Position numbers and translations under genes: made by a program
Assembly (NCBI GenBank): GCA_021734345.1
Contig: JAIPJC010000016.1
Coordinates: 1 to 40,008 of the forward strand
DNA: 40,008 nt
From: Kiritimatiellales bacterium
Lineage (GTDB): Bacteria > Verrucomicrobiota > Kiritimatiellia > Kiritimatiellales > Pontiellaceae
Direction: 5' to 3'
Shown here: positions 33,951-40,008 of the stretch, piece by piece
Position numbering within the stretch: position 1 is the first letter of the stretch
Layout of the letters: each line of letters starts with the position of its first letter
The notes under the pieces: model-generated
The model's database searches: none
The model's input: only the letters and a program-made list of their open reading frames with translations
What the model was told of the DNA's origin: nothing

Positions 33951-34252
33951 AGCTTTTTCGCGCGTACGCTATACCACGGCAACCGATCCCCCGGCCTGCG
34001 CTGGTCGGAGATGGTGATGGACTTGCCGGTGCCGATGAATTGGTCAACCCCCTTGAGCGGCTTCCACGTGTTGTCTTTCTCGTTGAGGAAGTAGATCCGA
34101 TAGGCATAGCCCGTTTCGGACTTCCAACTCAGCGTAACGAGTCCGTCGCTGTTTTGCACCGTTATCACGCGGGGGCTGTATTCCGGCAGGATGGGCGTGG
34201 AAACACATCCAACCAAAACCAGCACCGCCGCAAGCAATAGGGATCTCATCAT
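33947..34252 (-). CDS. Small lipoprotein
   Basis: 101-residue predicted lipoprotein. The signal peptide MMRSLLLAAVLVLVGC holds a standard lipobox, with the Cys at residue 16. The rest is a short beta-sandwich-like domain: VTLSWKSETGYAYRIYFLNEKDNTWKPL ending in PWYSVRAKK. That pattern recalls the C-terminal beta domain of the five-heme cytochrome nearby. The start is ATG 34252 or 34249, both just after GGAAGG. It is the last gene of a run of five on this strand, 8 nt after the preceding one. Function unknown. Confidence 0.72.
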   Translation of the reverse strand: MMRSLLLAAVLVLVGCVSTPILPEYSPRVITVQNSDGLVTLSWKSETGYAYRIYFLNEKDNTWKPLKGVDQFIGTGKSITISDQRRPGDRLPWYSVRAKKL

Positions 34253-34260
34253 CCTTCCCC

Positions 34261-35112
34261 CTACAGGCTGCCTTCTCCAGCCGCGGCTTCAACCTTTGCC
34301 GGTTCGGCAACGGGTTTGGCGACGGTATCCTCCGGCGCATCGGCCGCACCCATCACCACGGCAGGCGGAATCGCATTGGTCAGCGGATTCCCGATATCCT
34401 CGCCAACCGGCGCGGGTTCTCCCATGACCGGGGCAGGTTCCTCAACAACTGGAACGGATTCTTCCATGACCGGCGCCGGCTCTGCCACGGCCGACGTGAC
34501 CGCAACCGGCTGGCGGATGGAAAACCAGTATTGCAAATCGGATGACCCTACCGGACTGCTCTGCTTGAAGTGTTCGCTCAACGGTTTGTTGTACCACGCC
34601 ACGTTCAACCCCTCGGGATTGATGGAATCCAAATCCTTGTTGTAACGCTTGGCAAACCACTGCCAGTCCTTGAACGGAAAATCGAAGTATTGGCCAACGA
34701 GGTGGATCAGCGGCCGCATCTCTGTGGTGGCGATTTTCGAGACGCTCGCGCACCACTCCACTGGAGGAACCAGTGTTTCAGGCACTTGCTCGTCGGCGGT
34801 CTCAATGATCAGCGCGGAATCGGGACCGGTCCGGAAAAAGTTTCCGGCGCGGTAATCTTCGGCGGTAATGTTCACCCACTGGGTGCCCGTCCAACCATGC
34901 AGGGAAACCACATCGTTGGCACCTACTTTGTAGCTGACGAGCAGGGAGGGATATTTGTTGGCGATATCCAGCCCAAGTTGGACCGTGGCATCATCGCGAG
35001 GAACCAGCACGAGCGTAACCTCCTGATCGCGCGAAGCGGAGGCACACATAACCGATCCCATGATCAACAACAGCGCTACACTCTTAATGGCATTTCCAAA
35101 TTTCATATTCAT
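34261..35112 (-). CDS. Exported protein with Pro/Glu-rich C-terminus, unknown function
   Basis: 283-residue secreted protein. The signal peptide ends near MCASAS|RDQE. Residues 30-215 form a compact domain (EVTLVLVPRDDATVQLGLDIANKYPSLLVSYK, SLHGWTGTQWVNITAEDYRAG, then WCASVSKIATTEMRPLIHLVGQYFDFPFKDWQWFAKRYN) that I do not recognise as a named family. The last 70 residues are low-complexity Pro/Glu/Val repeats (EPAPVMEE type), probably a flexible wall- or envelope-spanning tail. ATG 35112 or the second ATG at 35106 is possible; GAGGG lies upstream of both. It follows ferritin by 8 nt. Confidence 0.7.
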   Translation of the reverse strand: MNMKFGNAIKSVALLLIMGSVMCASASRDQEVTLVLVPRDDATVQLGLDIANKYPSLLVSYKVGANDVVSLHGWTGTQWVNITAEDYRAGNFFRTGPDSALIIETADEQVPETLVPPVEWCASVSKIATTEMRPLIHLVGQYFDFPFKDWQWFAKRYNKDLDSINPEGLNVAWYNKPLSEHFKQSSPVGSSDLQYWFSIRQPVAVTSAVAEPAPVMEESVPVVEEPAPVMGEPAPVGEDIGNPLTNAIPPAVVMGAADAPEDTVAKPVAEPAKVEAAAGEGSL

Positions 35113-35120
35113 TCCCTCGG

Positions 35121-35636
35121 TTATTTAACCGTTGCAGGCGCGACAGGCGCCTGGCGGGCGGCCAGCTGCCGGTCAATCATCATCAAGCCGCTCTTGTCGT
35201 TGCCGACCATGCGCAACGGAGCGAGGATATCGTTTACATTCGCTTCTTCTTCGACCTGTTCGGAGACATACCACTGGAGGAACGCCTGGGTGGCATAGTC
35301 GCGTTCATCGACCGCCAAGCCCATCAGCGTGTTGATCGACTTGGTGATGAATTGCTCGTGCGCCAGCGTATGCTCAAAGATTTCCACGGGCGATCCATAC
35401 TCCCGCGCCGGTTCCTTGATCGCCTTGAGATGGACCTGGCCGGACTGGTTGAGGAGGTAGTCGTACATCTTGGTGACATGCAGGATCTCTTCCTGGTACT
35501 GAATGCGCATCCATTGCGCGAATCCCGGAAGCCCGATCGTTTGGCAATAGGCCGACATGGCCAAATATAGATAGGCCGAATAGAACTCCTTGTTCACCTG
35601 TTCGTTTATAGCCGCTTCCATGTTTTTCGAAATCAT
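35121..35636 (-). CDS. ftnA: Bacterial non-heme ferritin
   Basis: 171-residue iron-storage protein. The four-helix ferritin fold is evident, with ferroxidase ligands in NKEFYSAYLYLAM (Glu and Tyr), YQEEILHVTKMY (Glu and His), LAHEQFITKSI (Glu) and YVSEQVEEEANV (Glu/Gln). No heme-binding Met as in bacterioferritin is obvious. It oxidises Fe2+ and stores it as ferrihydrite in the cytoplasm. AAGGAG lies 8 nt before the ATG at 35636. Gene neighbours are folD upstream and an exported protein downstream. Confidence 0.94.
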   Translation of the reverse strand: MISKNMEAAINEQVNKEFYSAYLYLAMSAYCQTIGLPGFAQWMRIQYQEEILHVTKMYDYLLNQSGQVHLKAIKEPAREYGSPVEIFEHTLAHEQFITKSINTLMGLAVDERDYATQAFLQWYVSEQVEEEANVNDILAPLRMVGNDKSGLMMIDRQLAARQAPVAPATVK

Positions 35637-35659
35637 GACCGTCTCCTTTTTTTCCTGCC

Positions 35660-36547
35660 CTATTCAATCCCGTGCGCGCGTTTGGCCGATTCCACCGTGT
35701 TGAAAAGCAGCATCGTGATCGTCATGGGGCCGACGCCTCCCGGCACCGGAGTGATCAGCGACGCCTTTTCCTTCACGGCTTCGAAGTCCACATCGCCCAC
35801 GAGTCGGTACCCATTTTTTCGCGTCGCATCCTCTATCCGATTCACGCCCACATCGATCACCACAACCCCGTCCTTGACCATGTCGGCGGTGATGGTATTC
35901 GGCCAGCCCGACGCGGCAATGATGATGTCGGCCTGGCGTGTAAAGTGTCCCAAATCCTTCGTGCGGGTATGGCACAGCGTCACCGTGGCGTTGGCACCCT
36001 CTTTCTTTTGCAGCAGCATGTTCGCCACCGGCTTGCCGACAATGTTGCTGCGGCCCACCACCACGACGTGCGCGCCACACGTTTCAACCCCGCTCCGGAG
36101 CAGCAGCTGCACCACGCCATGCGGCGTGCAGGGCAGGAAGGCCTCCTCGCCGATCATCATTTTCCCGACGTTCATCGGGTGGAAACCGTCGACATCCTTG
36201 TCCGGATCGATCGCCAGCAGCACGGTCGCTTCGTCGATATGCTTCGGCAGCGGCAGCTGGACGAGAATCCCGTTGATCTTGGGATCGTTGTTCATCCTTT
36301 CAACCAAGGCCAGCAACTCCGCCTGCGAGGTCTCGGCCGGAAGGCGGTTGTCGTCGGAGTAGATCCCGATGTCTTCGCAGGCGCGCTCCTTGGCCGTCAC
36401 GTACGATTGCGACGCCGGATCCGCACCGACCAGGATGACTCCAAGGCCCGGAACCACACCGGCCTGCTTGAGCGCGGCCACTTTTCCCTTCAACTCTTCG
36501 CGGATATCCGCGGCGATCTGCTTCCCATCGATAATCTTTGCCGACAT
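35660..36547 (-). CDS. folD: FolD, methylenetetrahydrofolate dehydrogenase/cyclohydrolase
   Basis: 295-residue bifunctional enzyme that interconverts 5,10-methylene-THF and 10-formyl-THF. Seen: [15 protein letters not shown] with the catalytic Lys, [14 protein letters not shown], the dinucleotide site [18 protein letters not shown], and the C-terminal [16 protein letters not shown]. All are intact and the length is normal. The frame is open upstream to 36889, but the family start MSAKIIDGK is at 36547, 17 nt after the DUF4870 stop. Confidence 0.96.
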   Translation of the reverse strand: MSAKIIDGKQIAADIREELKGKVAALKQAGVVPGLGVILVGADPASQSYVTAKERACEDIGIYSDDNRLPAETSQAELLALVERMNNDPKINGILVQLPLPKHIDEATVLLAIDPDKDVDGFHPMNVGKMMIGEEAFLPCTPHGVVQLLLRSGVETCGAHVVVVGRSNIVGKPVANMLLQKKEGANATVTLCHTRTKDLGHFTRQADIIIAASGWPNTITADMVKDGVVVIDVGVNRIEDATRKNGYRLVGDVDFEAVKEKASLITPVPGGVGPMTITMLLFNTVESAKRAHGIE

Positions 36548-36564
36548 CTTTTTCCCTTCTAGAT

Positions 36565-36969
36565 TTATTTTATGAACCGAATACAGGCTGGATAGCGGAA
36601 TGCCGTGCCCTCGCTGGCCTTGATGGCCGCAACGACAACGCAGACCAGTCCGAAAAGCACCAGCGGAAGAAACAGCAGGAAACCAATCCCGATTACGGCC
36701 AGAGCAATGCACACCACGGCGTAGATAAAGAGGCTGATCTGGAAATTCACCGATTCCTTGCCTTGGTCGTCGATAAATGCGCCATCCTCGCGCTTGATCA
36801 ACCACAGGACCAGTGGGCCCAAGAGGTTGGCGGCAGGCACGGGAACCACGATTCCGCAGAGTGCAATCAGGTGGCATCCCATGGCCCATTGGCGGTCGGA
36901 CTTGGACGGCCCGGCGGGCAATGGTTCAAACACGGCATCGTCGTTTTGATCAGGCGTATCGTTTTCCAT
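36565..36969 (-). CDS. DUF4870 membrane protein
   Basis: 134-residue protein of the DUF4870/Tic20-like group. After an acidic, probably disordered N-terminus ([15 protein letters not shown]) come [35 protein letters not shown], then the characteristic [16 protein letters not shown], then two further hydrophobic stretches. About three membrane helices in all. Function is unknown. AAGGAGA lies just before the ATG at 36969. It appears to head the folD-ferritin operon. Confidence 0.86.
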   Translation of the reverse strand: MENDTPDQNDDAVFEPLPAGPSKSDRQWAMGCHLIALCGIVVPVPAANLLGPLVLWLIKREDGAFIDDQGKESVNFQISLFIYAVVCIALAVIGIGFLLFLPLVLFGLVCVVVAAIKASEGTAFRYPACIRFIK

Positions 36970-36995
36970 GGGAATCTCCTTCCGAATAAGCCCGA

Positions 36996-37023
36996 ACTAT
37001 ACCCCGATAGGCCCAGCCCGCAA
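36996..37023 (-). promoter_or_regulatory. Promoter for the DUF4870-folD-ferritin operon
   Basis: On the minus strand TTGCGG (37018-37023) and TATAGT (36996-37001) with a 16-nt spacer, ending 26 nt before the ATG. No second promoter is evident in the short gaps between the five genes. Confidence 0.5.
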
Positions 37024-37168
37024 ACCCGTTTTGTGTTTTTCGCCTCGGAAACATAAGGTCGAGTTGTCCAGATGGGCGCAAAGGAACGAAGCCGGGGTCC
37101 ATCTGCCCGGAATTCCCTTGTTTGGATTTAATTAATATAAATATGCAAACCGCGATGGCGCCGCATGG

Positions 37169-37214
37169 GAACTCCTTCCAGAGTGTTATGTAGGTATGGA
37201 AATGCAAGGAGTTC
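37169..37214 (+). promoter_or_regulatory. Hairpin that can sequester the ribosome-binding site of the esterase gene
   Basis: GAACTCCTT (37169-37177 or 37178) is perfectly complementary to AAGGAGTTC (37206-37214), which contains the SD for the ATG at 37217. A second short stem (TTCCA 37177-37181 with TGGAA 37197-37201) can stack on GAACTCC/GGAGTTC. In the RNA this would hide the SD. Confidence 0.45.
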
Positions 37215-37216
37215 GA

Positions 37217-40008
37217 ATGTGGTACAGCAGCATGAAAAAAGTAATCGTCGGAGCCAGTGGCCTTTATTTGGCCGGTATGTCCGTTGCAGGTGAAACCCTC
37301 AACGAATGGCGGTTCAAGCTCGACCCCCCGGGAGCAACCTTGGCCCAGGCCATCAACTCCGGAACGGATGGCGCCGTTTTCGCCAGCGGCGGCGCGGGAT
37401 TTCTGGCAACGGATGGCGCCGGCGGACTGTTGGATACCGGCAATGTGGTCGGATCCGGAGGCATGTGGACCGATGGTGCCTTGCTGGCAGCCGATGTGGC
37501 CAATGCCGCTACAGGGGTGCGATTCCTCCGGTATGATTTCCGCTATGACCTGTCCGATTACCGAAACGATAGCGGCACGGTGCTGGGCATGACCTTTATC
37601 GATGGATCGGGAACCAATGTCGCCGGAGTGGCACTTGCGTTGGACAAAGGCGCTTCCACCCCACCGCAAAACCTTGCCCTAACCGAAATCGCCACCGACC
37701 TGGCTTTCACGGGAACCGTATCGGTTATAGTCAAAGTGGATCTGGACTCCCAAACCATGGATGTCTGGTACGACTTGACCGGTGCCAACAACTTTAACGA
37801 GGCCAGTCCAAACACGGCCAACATCCCGATCACGCTTTCTTCCATCGACAAGCTGAAATTCCAGGCAACCGGCGATTTCCGTCCAACCGGATCAGACGAT
37901 TATGCAAACGTGGAGAATATCCGAACGGCATCGACATGGGCCAACATCGTGACGGCCCCGTCGTTGAACAAACTCGCTGTACACACGCTTTTCCACGACC
38001 ACATGGTCTTGCAGCGGGACATGAATACGCCCATTTGGGGGCGGGCCAATCCCGGTGCCGCGATCACGGTCAAACTGGACGGCGTCATGATCGGGACGGC
38101 CACCACCGATGGCGCTGGCAAATGGATGGCGCGGATCGACCCGCAAGCCCATGATGGCGGCGTGTCGCATACCCTGCTGGTTTCGACCTTCGACGAACCG
38201 GACCTCCAAATCAACGATGTCGTATTTGGGGATGTCTACCTGGCCTCCGGCCAATCCAACATGTACCGGTCAATGGCCAATGGCATCCTTGATTATAATG
38301 CAGAAGTCGCGGCGGCCAACTATCCGCTTATTCGATTGGTGGCCATGGAGTTGAATTCGACAACGGCTCCTTTGGACGAACCCGTGCTTCATGCCGGCTG
38401 GCAACTCTGCAGTTCGGCGACGGTGCCCGACTTCTCCGCCTCTGCGTATTTCTTTGCGAGGACATTGCATCTGAAAACAGGCGTCCCTGTTGGAATACTT
38501 TCCGCCGCCTGGGGTGGTCAAAAAATAGACCGGTTCCTGAGTCCCGAAGGAGTGGCGGCGGTGCCGGAACTTTCCGGGATGCGCTTGTATCAAGAGCAAG
38601 GGGGCATTGTGAATTTCTACGACATCTACAACGCGATGATCGCGCCGCTCATCCCCTACGGCATGCGCGGCGTCATCTGGTACCAAGGCGAATCCAACAG
38701 TTCCGAAGCCGACCTTTACCAGCACAAAATGCGCGCGCTCATCCGGGGATGGCGTCAAAATTGGGGGCAAGGCGGGTTCCCGTTCTACAGCGTCCAGCTC
38801 TCGACCTGGGAAACGGGCATCGACTGGCCGGGCTTGCGTGCGGCACAGCTCCGATCTTTGTCGGAAACCAACACCGGCATGGTGGTCTCGATTGACATCG
38901 GGGATGATGATCCCTCCAATATCCATCCCCATAACAAGCAGGATCTCGGCGCTCGACTGGCTCAATGGGCTCTGGCCAAAGACCTTCATTACGACATCGT
39001 CTATAGCGGGCCGCTCTTCCGTAGCGCGATGGTGGAAGGCTCCCAAATCCGTGTGCTCTTTGACCATGCCGAAGGCGGCCTAATGATCGGGAGCAAGGAT
39101 AACCTCAATCCCGTCGTGGAACTTTTGAGTGAACCGCTTGGAAACATTGAAATTGCCGGAGCAGATAAAATCTATGTGAGCGCCACGGCGACGATCGATG
39201 CGGATACCATAGTCGTTTCAAGCCCGTCGGTTCCCTCACCGGTTTACGTGCGCTACGACTACCTGAATGTGCCGGCGGGCTCGAACCAGCTCTACAATGC
39301 CGCCGGGTTTCCCGCCTCGCCCTTCTATACGGATGAAGCCTATCGTCTTGATGTGACGCTCGGCAGTGGCGACAACACCAAGCTCGTTCCGGGAGCCCAG
39401 CAGATCATAACGGCGGACACGGCTCCAAGCGGAAAGGTGTTCGACCGCTGGGTCGGAGCGGCTTCCGAAATCAGCGCCCTGAATTCGGCCACGGCTACCG
39501 TGACCATGCCCGACCATGCCTTGTACCTGCTGGCCACCTACCGGCCCACCGCGACCCCCGCCTACACCTTGACGGTGAACAGCGGCCATGGCAGCGGGAC
39601 CTCCCAAGCCGGCTCCATTCTAAACATCGAAGCCGGCACCCCGCCAACCGGACAGGAGTTTGACCAATGGACCGGCTCCACCCAGGATGTAGTTAATGTG
39701 TCGTCCTCCAGCACGACGCTGCGGATGCCGGCCGGCAACATAGCGGTAACGGCGACCTACCGGATGATCGACTCCGTGGGCGATGGCATTCCAGACACAT
39801 GGCGGGCCACTTACTTTTCCGGCGACGGAACCAGCACCAACGCCCAGTCCGCCATCGATGCCGACCCGGATGGCGACGGCCAAACCAACGGGGAAGAATA
39901 CCGGGCAGGAACCTCCCCGACCGATGCCGCATCCGTCCTCAAACTTGCGGACTTGCAAGTCGGCGACGACACCATCGATGTCAGCTTCCCAACCGCCGAC
40001 GGACGCCG
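37217..40008 (+). CDS. Secreted sialate O-acetylesterase-type hydrolase with repeat and TSP3 modules (partial)
   Basis: At least 930 residues; the frame has no stop and runs off the window. AAGGAG precedes the ATG at 37217; a second Met at 37232 is possible. A signal peptide ends near SVAG|ET. Residues about 25-235 form a LamG/concanavalin-like beta domain. The SASA esterase domain (about 255-620) has the nucleophile Ser347 in ASGQSNM, GVIWYQGESNS, and His570 in NIHPHNK. It probably removes acetyl esters from sialic acids or other glycans. Two InlB-B-like repeats follow (LDVTLGSGDNTKLVPG; LTVNSGHGSGTSQAG). A TSP3-like stretch (GDGIPDTWRATYF, DADPDGDGQTNGEEY) then begins a C-terminal beta domain. 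The missing end may hold a sorting signal. Confidence 0.88.
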   Translation, partial: MWYSSMKKVIVGASGLYLAGMSVAGETLNEWRFKLDPPGATLAQAINSGTDGAVFASGGAGFLATDGAGGLLDTGNVVGSGGMWTDGALLAADVANAATGVRFLRYDFRYDLSDYRNDSGTVLGMTFIDGSGTNVAGVALALDKGASTPPQNLALTEIATDLAFTGTVSVIVKVDLDSQTMDVWYDLTGANNFNEASPNTANIPITLSSIDKLKFQATGDFRPTGSDDYANVENIRTASTWANIVTAPSLNKLAVHTLFHDHMVLQRDMNTPIWGRANPGAAITVKLDGVMIGTATTDGAGKWMARIDPQAHDGGVSHTLLVSTFDEPDLQINDVVFGDVYLASGQSNMYRSMANGILDYNAEVAAANYPLIRLVAMELNSTTAPLDEPVLHAGWQLCSSATVPDFSASAYFFARTLHLKTGVPVGILSAAWGGQKIDRFLSPEGVAAVPELSGMRLYQEQGGIVNFYDIYNAMIAPLIPYGMRGVIWYQGESNSSEADLYQHKMRALIRGWRQNWGQGGFPFYSVQLSTWETGIDWPGLRAAQLRSLSETNTGMVVSIDIGDDDPSNIHPHNKQDLGARLAQWALAKDLHYDIVYSGPLFRSAMVEGSQIRVLFDHAEGGLMIGSKDNLNPVVELLSEPLGNIEIAGADKIYVSATATIDADTIVVSSPSVPSPVYVRYDYLNVPAGSNQLYNAAGFPASPFYTDEAYRLDVTLGSGDNTKLVPGAQQIITADTAPSGKVFDRWVGAASEISALNSATATVTMPDHALYLLATYRPTATPAYTLTVNSGHGSGTSQAGSILNIEAGTPPTGQEFDQWTGSTQDVVNVSSSSTTLRMPAGNIAVTATYRMIDSVGDGIPDTWRATYFSGDGTSTNAQSAIDADPDGDGQTNGEEYRAGTSPTDAASVLKLADLQVGDDTIDVSFPTADGR

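Overview
This is a high-GC bacterial chromosome segment with about 33 recognisable genes. Its protein repertoire points to the PVC superphylum, most likely an anaerobic, marine-type Kiritimatiellota (Pontiella-like) relative. The reasons are secreted proteins with SHD1-like domains, Asp/Gly-rich TSP3-type C-terminal modules, a secreted sialate-O-acetylesterase-type enzyme, a divergent FtsZ in a ftsQ-ftsA-ftsZ operon, and the futalosine (MqnE/MqnC) menaquinone route. The taxonomic call is inference; no rRNA gene lies in the window.

Layout. 1-5.3 kb (+): two exported proteins flanking a CorC/HlyC-type CBS membrane protein, then an overlapping pair of a HAD-IIA phosphatase and mutY. 5.3-6.5 kb (-): a CPA1 Na+/H+ antiporter, convergent with and overlapping mutY. 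6.7-11.5 kb (+): a tightly coupled type II secretion-type cluster (gspI-, gspJ-, gspK-, gspL- and gspM-like) followed by an MBL-fold hydrolase. 11.6-14.9 kb (-): ftsQ-ftsA-ftsZ behind a good sigma70-like promoter. 15-20.5 kb (+): ridA, apbE, a TPR/LysM lipoprotein, an alkyltransferase and glgP. 20.5-23.2 kb (-): a DUF2237 protein and a fused mqnE-mqnC gene. 23.3-25.6 kb: a decayed accessory island (a Fic-like C-terminal fragment and a frameshifted AlbA_2/COG2865 ATP-binding protein) bracketed by two 61-bp repeats. 25.6-28.3 kb (-): a DEAD-box helicase, a DUF4230 protein and an EEP-family hydrolase. 28.4-33.9 kb (+): cardiolipin synthase, an exported five-heme cytochrome with a TSP3 module and a TPR protein. 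33.9-37.0 kb (-): DUF4870, folD, ferritin, an exported protein and a lipoprotein in one apparent operon. 37.2 kb to the end (+): a large secreted esterase that runs off the window.

How it fits together. Menaquinone synthesis (MqnE-MqnC), a covalent flavin transferase (ApbE), a multiheme cytochrome, ferritin and a Na+/H+ antiporter suggest anaerobic respiratory and ion-gradient energetics. The T2SS parts and the secreted esterase suggest extracellular polysaccharide or glycan use. Glycogen phosphorylase mobilises stored carbon.

The most unusual DNA is in the repeats. There are three elements shaped as GTAG-hairpin ... hairpin-CTAC, resembling paired inverted REP units (BIME-like), each just beyond or touching a stop codon. 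Two loci carry inverted arrays of 7-bp repeats, one intergenic and one inside the coding linker of mqnE-mqnC. A fourth element after ridA has two interleaved inverted repeats. No complete new multi-gene system could be demonstrated from the sequence alone.
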